From: Symsagittifera roscoffensis
Taxonomy: Eukaryota; Xenacoelomorpha; Acoela; Convolutidae
NCBI RefSeq assembly: GCF_963678635.1
Contig: NC_087069.1
Span: 19,194,660 to 19,258,659, forward strand
Length of the DNA: 64,000 nucleotides
Direction: 5' to 3'
This document shows, piece after piece, positions 44,596-55,530 of this stretch; the first letter of the stretch is position 1, and the number at the start of each line of letters is the position of its first letter. Made by a program: the position numbers and the translations under genes. The notes beneath the pieces are model-generated. The model saw only the letters and a list, made by a program, of their open reading frames with translations. It searched no databases and was not told the DNA's origin.

Positions 44596-47210
44596 CGTGG
44601 GCTAAAAAAATTATTATTTTGAGACTGAAAAGCGGTGGTATGGGGTTGTTCTATAATTTGTTCATAAGTATTTTCAGCTTGTGAGTGGTGTGGCATTATA
44701 TGTTGGATGGGACTTTGTGATATGGTTGGTCTAAAATTTTGATTATGTGTTATGGCTAAATTTCGAAAATTACGTGGGACTAGGGATAATGGATGGTTAT
44801 GTGGTAGGGGTGGTAACTGTGGTGCTGTTGGCGTTGTGTCTACATTGTTATGTTCTTCGTCGTATGTGTTCTGTCTTGTTGCTATTTTTGTGTTATATTC
44901 TTTTATTTGTGCGTCTAAAAGAATTTTGTTTATAGATGTAGAAAAGATTCCAAAAAATCCTGCAAATAGTATGCGTGCTACATTTGCTTGTCTATTGACT
45001 TGTGTGTGTATAGCACATGTGTTATAGATTCCTTTTAAGAGTGAAAAAAGAAATCCAATAAAGTTAAACATTGCGTATAAAATAGTCAGTTTTTCTAAGA
45101 TGTAGTAGGGCCATCCTAGAAAATCAAGAATCTCATTCTTGAGTGTAACAAAGCTAAAAATATTGATAGGTGATATATCTTGGGGACGGTATTGTTCACC
45201 GTTTAGATATATATAATCTTTAATGTCTTTAAAATATCCGCTATAGTCTTGCGTATAGATGTCTGCAAATCCTGCGGTTTCGGCAAGTTTGCGTAAGTTT
45301 TGGTCAATTGATTGTCTTTGTATTGTGTCCATTTGTGTTAATAATTCTTGGAATTGTTGTGTTCTAATGTGATGTTGAATATCTGATTTTGAGTATATTC
45401 CTATTGATTGTAAGTCTATATTTGGGTTTCGAGCGATAGCGCGAATGCTTTCTGGTGAAAATTTTTTGAGTGATTGCATTAATGTGGGATATGGGGTGAG
45501 AAGGTAATATTTATCTTCATCAGGGTTTAGTTGTACTACATTGTGGCTATTTTCTGATCCACATGGGACTGCGGTATCCCAGAAATAGGTTCTTCGTGAA
45601 AGTGTGTCAACGAAATGTACCTTATTCTTATAAAAGATAGGGATTCTTTTATAGCATCGTTTATCTTCAAAAACGTATAGTGGTGATACTTTTTTAGTAC
45701 AAGTATAAAACCATAAGATGTTTCCTTCATAGTCTAAAAAATTTGATATATTTCCTGATAGTAAATATCCTGCGTAGGGTATTTTTAATACTGCTAGTGC
45801 AAGTGATTGTAATATTTGTGTTCTTTCTAATTCGCATAGTTGGTGTTGTGTTTCTGATTCGGAGAGTGACATTTCTTGAAAAATTCGGCTAATCGTGTAG
45901 TCTAGTTTCATATCTAAATGAATATCATAGTGGATATTACCAAAATATGTACTATTCATTAGTGATAGTTCTTGTAAACGTGTGCTTTGATCGTCTTGGG
46001 GCTTTAAATGTCCACCAGGTTGACCTGTATTCTTTTGAAAATTAACTGGTATATATGATGTTCCTTCATTTAGGGGATGACTTGTGGCGTATGGGTCGAC
46101 TTTTATTTTTCCAGTGGTCATGCCGAATCCATTTTCGTATTCAACTAATATTTCGGAGTATTGTGTTTTGTGAAGTGGGTTTCTGTATTTACATGCAAGT
46201 TCTGTTTCTTGATATATTTGAAAACGTGTTAATTTATTTTCTATATTATGAATGTTTCTAAAATTAGAACTTATTTTTCGTAATGGATTTACTTGTTCAT
46301 ATGGTATTGATTGTATAAAATATTTTTCGTGAAATTTTATCATACGAGCGTGTATTTTTGCTACTTGAAATGTTGTACATGTGTCTTCGGGGAACCAAAC
46401 AATTGTTGCTTGTGTTCGTGTTGTAGGGTCACAATAGCCTTGGTCGTTTTTACAAGGTAATCTAATTCCTTGATAGATCATTGTGTTGTCTGATAAATCT
46501 CGTGTGAGTTGTATTTTTTCGAGTTGTATTTTCCAATCGAAAAACATGATCTCTTGGTATCCTTTGTTTTTTGTGTCTGCTTTGCAGTTTGATGGGTTAT
46601 TTAAACCAATGTGTGGTATCCAGTGTTTATCGTGCATGTCATAGGTTAATCGTCCGTGTGCGCCGTTATATGGGTACTTTTCATCTAATTTTATATGTCC
46701 TTGATATCTTTCAAGTTCTGCTTGATGTACAGAATCTGAAAAAACTTGGAAATATACTAACTTTCTATCTGTGTTTTTATTTTTTGTGATGTTTAGTCGG
46801 AGTAACTCGTTTTTACAATCTTCGGGATTGAGATGTAAAAGTCGTTCTATATTACTCTGGTAGAATGATTCATGGTCAAGTCGGTTTTTATTTCCGTTTG
46901 AGACTTGTGAACAATGTACTTTCTTTTCAGAAAATGTTGCTGTGAATTTATATCCTATAACTGTAGTTGCTCGGGCTTTTGAATAAAGTGTTGCTATTAC
47001 ATTTGTAGTTTCTATGGCTTGGGGTTATGTTTCGCATTGTGATACTTGATTTATTGCATACTTGTGTAGTGTTTTTTGTTCGTTTTCTTCACAATCGTAA
47101 TGTGTTACTAATAAATCTTGGGGTCCTGTGCGGGGAGAAGGGTTTATGTTTTGATTTGAGATTACTAGAAAAAGGAGTTGGAGAAAAATTAATATTTTTA
47201 GAATATACAT
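44592..47210 (-). pseudogene. Env-like glycoprotein ORF with one in-frame TAA
   Basis: The open frame begins with a signal peptide (MYILKILIFLQLLFLVIS at 47210) and runs to 44592, about 873 codons, broken only by TAA at 47025-47027. The ectodomain is Cys-containing (CYKRIPIFY, FWDTAVPCGSE). Hydrophobic segments near the end (LTILYAMFNFIGFLFSLL; ILFAGFFGIFSTSI) look like a membrane anchor and are followed by a Pro-rich cytoplasmic tail. This is the layout of a viral envelope gene placed after pol. A gB-like origin (chuvirus-type glycoproteins captured by LTR elements) is a possibility I cannot test here. At the TAA position the old copy has GAA. The start overlaps the preceding ORF by 13 nt. 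Confidence 0.65.
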
Positions 47211-48529
47211 GTGTATGATAATCCTGAGTATGGGTTATAAAATGTGATGTAACCAATTGTCTTTTTGGTATATCTGTCGTATTTATATATTACTTCAGTG
47301 GTTATAAATGGTGGTGGTAGTGATTGAGCTGTTATGTTTGGTGGATTTAATGGGTAGGGATGTTGAGTAATGTTGTTTAATTTAACTGTGATTTCAAACT
47401 TTAATTGTAAACTGTTTTGTTGGAGTATTTGAATATTGTGATCACGGATATCGTCGTGAATGTCTTGTCGGTATTGTAATCTATTAAGTGCCCAGTTGTG
47501 AAGGCGATTACTTTCTAGATGTTGTCCAAATAATGGTGGAGGTGCTGTAAATGTATTCCAATCTAGTCTTAAAGGGATATTTGTTGATGATTGTTCTCGA
47601 TATCTAGTGTCGAGGTTATTTGGGAAATTTAAGTTAAAAGGTGGTGGTGAAATCTGGCTTATTGATGGTGTTGATGGTAGTGATAATGTTTCTGGTAGTG
47701 ATGAGGATGTTGTTGTATCCGTAGAAATATCTATTGGATCATTGACTAAATTTAGTTCACCTTGTGTAAATGAATGTGTTGTCCAATATGGTAGTCGTGA
47801 TGCCTGGTTTGGGGGGTTAAAGGTATTTTCACGTATTTGTTCAGATGTTGGTGTTGAACCTAAGTAATCTGATGGTAGGCTTGAGGTGCTACGTTGTGAA
47901 AGAAGCGTAGGGGTTTCTGGTAATATACCAATGGGGTTTTCTGGAGTGTTTTGTGATGGGGATTGAGGTATATCAAAATGAACTCGGGGTGTTTGAAAAT
48001 TTCTGTTTCGTCGGGGATGTATAATTTGTCTATTTATTTCGACTGTATTTTGGTTTTGACTAGGATTTCTTATTCTACTTAATTCTTGTGGTAGTGTTGG
48101 GTATAAGTTATATGTTGGTTCACTCAAAGGTGCTTGTCGTTGAACTGGTTCTAGTGGTTCAGATAAACGAGCGTGTCGTTCTTCAAAAGTGTATGGGTTA
48201 TCTTGAAAGGAAATTCGTGTAGATGTTTGAGGATTTTGGGTAGTTGAAGGTGTTGTTGGGTTATCTTGGGATGATGTCAGTGAAGACTGACTTTGTGACT
48301 GTTGGGTAGCAGTTTTTGATAGCTTTTTTGGTCTATTCTTTTAGTGAAAAAGTTTATGTTTATTATAGTATTCTTCTAAGAAAAGAATTAGGAGGATTGT
48401 TGCTAGAGCGAATGTGATGATTGCTTTCCTAATACATTTGCATATGGTCAAAATGAGGGATGATAGAAATGTTATGAAAATTACAAATAGTAGAAAAATA
48501 TCAGTTCTACTGAAAATAGTTCGTATCAT
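47198..48529 (-). pseudogene. Hydrophobic leader plus Pro/Ser-rich ORF, one in-frame TAA
   Basis: The frame from ATG 48529 encodes two hydrophobic spans (LLFVIFITFLSSLILTI; IITFALATILLILFL), meets TAA at 48341-48343, then stays open to 47198. The downstream part is Gln/Ser/Thr/Pro-rich with a folded-looking C-terminus (EITVKLNNITQHPYPLNPP, YDRYTKKTIGYITFYNPYSG). It may be one membrane-anchored protein with a stop mutation or two genes, a 62-aa membrane peptide and a separate protein without an early ATG. No family recognised. Confidence 0.5.
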
Positions 48530-48756
48530 TTAGACAAGTTGTATGAATCGTACCTGTGGATATAATCAAGGGTTTTTGAAAGTTGGAGAAATAGTTCGAA
48601 TATAGTGTAGAAAATTAAAAAAATATTACAAAAAATGATTAAGATTATTAGAAAAGATTCAAGGATATCAAAAAGAAATATTATGAAAGTTTCAAGTATC
48701 GTAAAAAATTGTTTGAGGTTTGTGATAATTTTAGTGACTATTTGATAGAAGAGCAT
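48526..48756 (-). CDS. Tiny hydrophobic ORF, 76 aa
   Basis: MLFYQIVTKIITNLKQFF then an almost continuous Ile/Leu/Phe span. The stop overlaps the next ATG by 4 nt (ATGA), a tight coupling that argues for translation. A small membrane peptide (viroporin-like in size) is possible; no family recognised. Confidence 0.4.
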   Translation of the reverse strand: MLFYQIVTKIITNLKQFFTILETFIIFLFDILESFLIILIIFCNIFLIFYTIFELFLQLSKTLDYIHRYDSYNLSK

Positions 48757-49349
48757 TTAAGAAATGACTTCGTGATCGAATATTTTTTGTTGTTTGGGGC
48801 AATTTTTAAGTGTGGTCGGATTATTTATTAGTTTTTTGACAAGTGGGTTGAGTTTTGTAAAAAATTGTTGGGGGCAATTTTTATGGTGATCGGGAGGTCT
48901 TCTTTGTCTTTATTTTCATTTGTCAAATGATCTGGGTTATTTTTGAGTTTTTTATACTTTTGGCTAAATAAAATGGTCGTTCTTTTACTTTAGGCTAATT
49001 TAACATATTTGTTTGGGGGATATTTGAGGTCTGAGTTGGGGAAATATTGTTGATCTTTGGTTTATTAGATAAGGGAGGGTTATGATATTATGGTGATATT
49101 TATTTTAGTTGTCAAGTTGGAGTGGTTTGCTTATTTTTGACCTGGAGGTCGTAGAGTTATAGTTATAGATATGCCTGGAGTTTAATATTTTTCGTCTAGT
49201 TGGTTTGCGTTAAAGTTATAGAAGGTGACGGATTGGATGAATCCTATTGGCTAATTTTGAACTAGAATCGCTGCGTGTTTGTCAGCATGTTATCCTGAAA
49301 AGTGAAAGTGTAAAATGTTTCAGAGGTGCAAAGATTATTAAATGTAGAA
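48757..49349 (-). other. Gypsy spacer between integrase and the envelope region
   Basis: About 590 bp with no credible frame. It could hold a splice acceptor or subgenomic signal for the downstream genes; none could be assigned. Confidence 0.4.
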
Positions 49350-51030
49350 TTAAAGTTGTTTTTGAAATTCAACTTTCTTTAATATTTTAGATTGTGGGAT
49401 GAATAATTTATAATTTTTACGTGGTTGATTTCTAAGTCGTGAAGACTCTCTATGTTCTGATTTGTCGATTTGTTCTTGGGGTATTATTTGTTCTGTCATT
49501 TTTCTATTTTTTTTTCTTTTTGAGATGTATTTTGATCTAGATTTTTTGTGTTGTTTTTGTGGTGGTTGATTTTGTTATTTGGTTTTTGAGGTGAACATCT
49601 TTTTTTGTTCCTTTGTTGTATTTTCCGTATGTGGGTCATTTTGAATAACTTGTAAACCTGTAAAAGAATATAATTGAGTTAGTTCGCGGAGTGCGTATTC
49701 TTTTGGATAATAAGGTAATAGGTTATTTCGGTGTTGAACGATTTCTTTTTTGTCTGAGTCGGTGATTTTATATGTGACATCAGTGGGTTTTGCAATTATT
49801 TGGTATGGTCCTTTACGAAGGGGTTGTAATTTTTTTGAAATTCCTTTTTGAGTATCAAAATTGGGTATTAAAACAAATGTTCCAATTTTTAAATCGGAGG
49901 CTGGTGTAAAGCGTGAATTTATTTGTTCATTAATATTTTGCCTTTGTAACAACTTTTTTGTTACTTTTTGGTAAATTTCATTGTGTTTTTTATCTCTGTT
50001 TAAAATCCATTCGGTGTGTGTACCGGAGGCTAATTTAAGAATTTGTGGGTGATGAAAATGATCTTCATCGTGTGTATGTAATGGTAGGTTATAACAAATT
50101 GAGTCTTTATTTGGTTGACAATAACCTTGTGCGTTTTTATGAGAGTTTGCTGTAAACATTATTGGTTTGCGTGGCTTTTGGTTAAAAACCATTTCATATG
50201 GTGACATTCCTAGAGTTGTCGTAATTTGTGAATTATATGCTAAGGGAAATAGTTTTACATCTGCTGACCATTCAGTGTATCTTGTATCATTTCCATTGAT
50301 GATACATCTGAGATATTCTTGTAATGAACGGTTCATACTTTCGACTAAGCCGTTTGTCCAAGGTGCGTGAGATGTACGTGGTTTGTGTTTGATGTTATAT
50401 AGATGACATAGTGTGATGATTTCATTATTTATGAATTCTGTACCGTTGTCTGTAACTAAAATTTCTGGTAGTCCGAATTTTGCTATCCAGTGTTCATAAA
50501 GCGTTGTGTAAGCATAATAAGCGTTACAATGTGGTACTGGGTTAAGTGCTACATAATGTGTAAATGCGTCAACAATTACCATAATGTAGGAGTTTCCTTC
50601 TGATGAGGGTGAAATTGGTCCTTTAGTATCAAATGAGATACGATGGTTAAAGTACAAACTTTGTCCTTTAAAATCTTGTTTTTGTGCTATTTGTTTTTGA
50701 TTTGGGTAAGGTTTATTTAGTTGGCATACTATACAGTCATTGCATAGTATTTTTATCCAAATTGGTGCATTTGGGAAATAAAAGTTTTGTATAAAATTTG
50801 AATATGTTTTCTCTGATCCAGAGTGTCCTTTAATATTTTGTGTATGTGAAATATTAAAAGCTATGAGAATCATACTTAAAGGGAGACAGGGAACTGTAGA
50901 TTCATTTAATTTGTATTCTAGAAGGTCTGTGTTTTCGCTAATTGTTGTATTATTGAATTTTCGAAAATATCGGAGGAGTGTTTTATTTCCTAAAATAGTT
51001 GCATCTGCCTTGACGGGTTTTACTTTTATA
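49350..51030 (-). pseudogene. Gypsy integrase with GPY/F module; frameshift upstream, TAA in C-terminal tail
   Basis: The ATG-bounded frame is 49575-50873, but the sense begins near 51030 in continuation of RNase H after a 1-nt slip in AAAACCC. The zinc domain has H...H (HTQNIKGHSG) and CNDCIVC. Catalytic residues are Asp in SFDTKGP, Asp in VTDNGTEF and Glu in GLVESMNRS: all three present. The GPY/F module is LRKGPYQII. TAA at 49575-49577 is followed by 74 further open codons of basic tail (SSRLRNQPRKNYK) to 49350, so the stop probably truncates a longer C-terminus. Confidence 0.88.
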
Positions 51031-52745
51031 TTTGTGCCATGATTTTAATTGTCTAATTACTGGGTCAAGATTTTGGTATTGTTTCAATGTTGAAATTGTA
51101 ATTGTTTTTGTTGGGGGGAGAAAAATGTTTTCAATTTCTAATTTAGATAAGGGTATTGTATCAAGTGGGTCATGGAGGTCAAAAACTTGATTTATTGTGT
51201 ATTTTGAATCGTTTGTTTGTGGTCCTGATAAGTTTATTTTATCAGTTAAATTTTCTTTTTCAATTAGTGGAAAATGGTCTTTTTTAGGCGGGTGTTGTTT
51301 TATTCTTTTTTGTTGGGTGTTATTTTTTATCCATTGTGAATATGGGATTGGTTTAAAAGTTGATGTTCCAAGTAGGTCAACTTCATAGTGATTATTTTGA
51401 CAATCTAAATAAAGTGGGAAGTGTTGTAGATTGTTTATCTGTGATTGTTCAACGTCAGTTTTTACTGCATATTTGCATTCTAGTCGGGGTGATGTTTCAT
51501 TTTCTGCAAGGTAGAATTTTATATTTTTGGGTATTTCAACTGTGGTTTTACGTGTAAGTAATTCAGGTGGCGTATTTCGACTTAAGGTGTCTGGTAATGC
51601 AAGATTTTTTCCTGCGGTCCAAACTATATGTAAGTTTGGGAATTTCATTAAAATTAGTTGAAATCTATAAACTCGGTGGTTTGGATTAGACTTTTGTGTA
51701 AAAAGAAAGATGATTGGTTTATGGTCTGTGAATAGAACTGTGGGATGTTTTGATCCAAGTATCAGAAATTCATATTCTGTTAGTGTATATATTATGGCTG
51801 TACATTCTCTCATTAGAGTTGAGAGTCGTAGCTCTGCTTGAGTGAATAATCGAGAATTTGCTGATATGAGGTTCATTTTATTTGTACCATTATGTGATTG
51901 TAATAATGCTGCGCCGATGCCAAAGTTCGAAGCATCGCACATTGCATAAAATGGTTGATTTGAATCTGGAATTGTGTTTGAAATTTGTTCAGTTAGAAGT
52001 TTTTTAATTTCTTCAAATCGTGCTTGATGTTCTGTATTCCATTCAAAATTATTTTGTTGTCTAAGTATATTATAGAATGGTCGTAGATATAATTGCATTT
52101 TATAAACATATTTGCTTAAAAAGTTTAACATTCCAAGGAATTCTTGGATTTTCTTTTTATTTGTTGGTGGTTGGAGTTTTTGAATAGCGTCTATACGTGA
52201 TTTCAATGGAGTGATTGTTTTTCTTTCTATATTATGTCCTAAGAATTTAACTCTTGTCAAAAAGAAGTGTGATTTATCGGGGGCGGCCTTCAGATTTTCG
52301 TTCTGAAGTATTTGGTGATATTGTTCTAAAACATTGAACATTTCCTCTTTTGTCTGTGATTGCATAAAAACATCGTCTAAATAGGTGATTGCGTTTTTCT
52401 TGAGTATTAGTGGTCTAAAAATTTTGCTCATAAAAGCTGAAAATGCTGCTGGTCCTATGGATATTCCATAGAATAAGCGGTTGAATTCGTATTGTTGGTT
52501 TCCAATAACAAATTGTGTTAAACGTCGTGATTGTTCATCTAATGGCATTTGATTATATGCACTATTCATATCGGCGGTGGTAAAGTATTTTCCGTTTATT
52601 TTTGTTAAAATAACTTGTATTGGTTCAATGGGCCAATTACACTTTGATTCATCGATGAGTGAGTTGAGGTATCTAGCATCGAGAACAATTTTTAATGATT
52701 CTCCTTTGGCTAGAATGATAACAGGGTTGATAAATGTGTTGTTTT
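50983..52745 (-). CDS. Gypsy reverse transcriptase and RNase H
   Basis: Frame open from about 52745 to 50983; the first Met is at 52569. RT blocks in order: VLDARYLNS, TADMNSAYNQ, FNRLFYGISIGPAAF, then the active site AITYLDDVF, then KFLGHNI. RNase H shows CDASNFGIGAALL, a Glu in MRECTA, and TDHKPI. A connection domain leads to the integrase after a frame slip at about 51025. The upstream fingers region lies in the frame that ends at 52673, separated by one base in an AAAAC tract near 52742. Confidence 0.9.
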
Positions 52746-53431
52746 GGTTGTTCTTCTTTGTTTACTGGTGATATAATGTTGTATTGTTCTAAAATGTCGA
52801 GTAATCTGTTCACTTTATCGTGTAAGTGAATTGGTACTTTACTTGCTCTTTGTTTTTTGAAAACTGCGTCTGGTTTTAATGGGAGATGTAGTGATGAGCT
52901 GATTTTGCCAACATCAAATTTGGATGTTGCATAGACTGATGAATATTTAATTAGCTGTTTGGCTAGTTTTTCAAATTCGTCATGTGTTATTTGTGAATGT
53001 TGGAAATTAAACATTGTTAAAAATTTCTGTTGATTCTCTGTGTAGTTACTTATGTTGAATGTAGGTTTGAAATATGGGGTTTTTGTGAAATAATCCGTAT
53101 TTCTGTTTTCGTTACTTATTATATTATTTATAGATAAATCTTCATTAAGGATTGTGGATTGGCAAATATCTAGTAATTGAAGTATATTATTTACACGATA
53201 TGCTTTTTCGTGTATTGGTGATATTGTAGCGTTGGTTTCGCAATAGCCTAAAAGTCCTAAAGGTAATGTTACTTGGTAAGGTGTATTGTTGTATACTTGT
53301 AAGGAAATAATATCTGAATTCGAGTTTTTCAAATATTTTATTGATGAGATTGTGATTTTGAAAAAACTTATGAATAGGTTTGAATTCAAAATCTGACATA
53401 TAAAATTTTTGTTTGTTTTGTTTCTTATCAT
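52673..53431 (-). pseudogene. Gypsy protease-RT linker and RT N-terminus, separate frame
   Basis: Carries VTLPLGLLGYCETNATISP, LHLPLKPDAVFKKQRASKVP and VNRLLDILEQYNIISPV, the usual approach to the RT fingers. It is connected by frameshifts to the protease frame (somewhere in 53330-53430) and to the RT frame (about 52742). It is part of one Pol polyprotein, not a gene of its own. Confidence 0.75.
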
Positions 53432-55530
53432 ATTGGTGAACTTGTTTGATTGAAAAACTATAGATGTTTCCTGATAGTGGTTTCAAGTGTTTTCTTTGTT
53501 GGTTATATATTGGGTAAAATTTTGAAAAGAATGGTGGTTGTTTATTTAATCTTTGAAAAAATGTTAGGGATGTGTCTTTTGTTTTTGTATATTTATCTTT
53601 GATTAATATTTTACTATTCAAGATGTTGATTGTTGGTATATATTTAGAGATAAATGGTATTCCAATGATATTGTGTTTAATATCAGTGATATGGAATATT
53701 TGTTTAAATGGTTTGGTTAAAATTTTTTTTTGCTCCATTGTTCTTGTGGGGAGAAGAAATAATTGAATTTTTCCGTAGTTTATTAATGTTGATCCTTGTG
53801 ATGTTGCTAGTTTGCTGGAGGTTTCAAGAGGTGTTAGCTTTGGGTGTAAGGTTTTTATTTCATTCCATGTGGGAATGTTTATTATATTTGATTCTGCTCC
53901 TGAATCAATTAAAAAATCAATTTCAAGATCTGGTGGTTGAAATTCTTTGCTTCTTGGACTTTCTAAAAGAAATGGTATTGTCCAAATTTTTTCTTTGGGT
54001 TGTTCTTTTTGTATGTTTTGATAGATGTGATTTGTATTCAAGCATTTTGTTTTTTCGTTCTCATTGGGTTGATTTGTAGTGTTAATTTCATTAGTTTTTT
54101 GTGTCGTCGGTGTGGAATGGATGGGTTCAATATAATAATTGTGAAGGAGTTCTGATTGATTCTCATATATGTGTGATGAAAATGGTTGTTCATATATAAT
54201 AGGTTCATAGTCATTTTCGACTTGTATCATATTGATGGAGAGAGTGTTTTCTGTTTCACTTTCTGAGTCTGATGATTCACAGTTTATTTGATTGAGTTGT
54301 AACACATCATTTACTGTGTCGTCAATACCTGGAGGGTCTGATGTTGTTTCTGGATTTGATTGTACTTGATTTATATTCCTTTGATGTTTGGGTGTACTAC
54401 TTCTATGGCGATTATTAGAATTATTATAATGGTTATTATTCCTGTGTGGTGATTGGGAATAATTTCTATAACGATTATTATAACTTGAATGTCGATTTTG
54501 TGAATTATTTGGTGATCTGTTTTGGTAATTATTGTTTGGTCTGTTATAGTTCGATCTATTATATGAGTTATTCCTTGATCGATTGTTCGGGTAATTCTGG
54601 TTTCGGTTGTTTGAATAACTTCTATTCCGATTATTGGAGTAGTTTCTATTCCTATTGTATGATGAATTTCGTGATTGATTGTTTGGATAGTAACTGTTTC
54701 TTGGTTGGGAATTAGATCTAGAAACAAATCGTGTTGTATTTGAATTTGATCTGGAGTAGTTATTTCGACTATTTGGTCTATTGTAGTGATTTTGTGATGA
54801 ATTTTGCGTATTTCTTCGTTCTGGTGATCTTCCTCTATAACTTGAGTTATATGGTGATTGATTTCTTGTATAATTTGTATTGTTCGGGAGTGGTTTTCCT
54901 GAACTGTTGTTGCTGTACACAGTTTTGTTCGGTAGATTTTGATCTTTTTTCATGTATTGATAGAATGATTTATTTGGTTCTTTATATTTTTGAGATTTAT
55001 TTTGATTGTCTTGCTGTTTTTGTCTACATTCAGAAATACTATGTCCGTATCGTCGGCAATAATTACACCATTTTTTGAAAGATGGTTTGCCTTTAAAGTT
55101 TGGGTGTTTTTCATAAATATTGAGTATTTCAGTGATTTTTTCAACGAGGTCTGTATCTGATTCCTGTATATTGTTTATATTTGTGGAAGCTGTTTCAATT
55201 CTGTTAACGTATTGTAATTTCAGATTTTCCGTTTCTTCGAGTTTCATTGTGATTTCTGCTTGTTCTAGTTTGTCTACTAGTTTTCGAAAATCTAAATTGG
55301 GTTCTCGAATTGAAGAAGGATGGGATGCTCTCTTTTTTATTGCTATTTTTCTTAATTGCGGTGTTAAGGTCATCATTAAGATTTCTGTCATCTTTGTGTT
55401 TTTATAGTCGTGTGTATTTAATGAATATGCTTTTCGAACTAGTGTTTCGATTCGTACTGCTAATTGCTTGATGGTTTCGTTTGGTAATCTGCGAATTTCA
55501 TTACATAAAACTTTTTGTTGTTGTTGTTTC
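53187..55530 (-). CDS. Gypsy Gag C-terminus, zinc knuckle and aspartic protease
   Basis: ATG-bounded frame 55391-53187 (734 codons), open upstream to about 55530. The first part completes the capsid domain begun in the gag frame (IRRLPNETIKQLAVRIETLV). One CCHC knuckle is at residues 109-122 (CNYCRRYGHSISEC). A long Asn/Arg/Ser/Tyr-rich RNA-binding-like stretch follows (about 170-340). The protease active site is FLIDSGAESNI, near residue 510. After about 53400 the frame is no longer the coding one. Confidence 0.85.
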
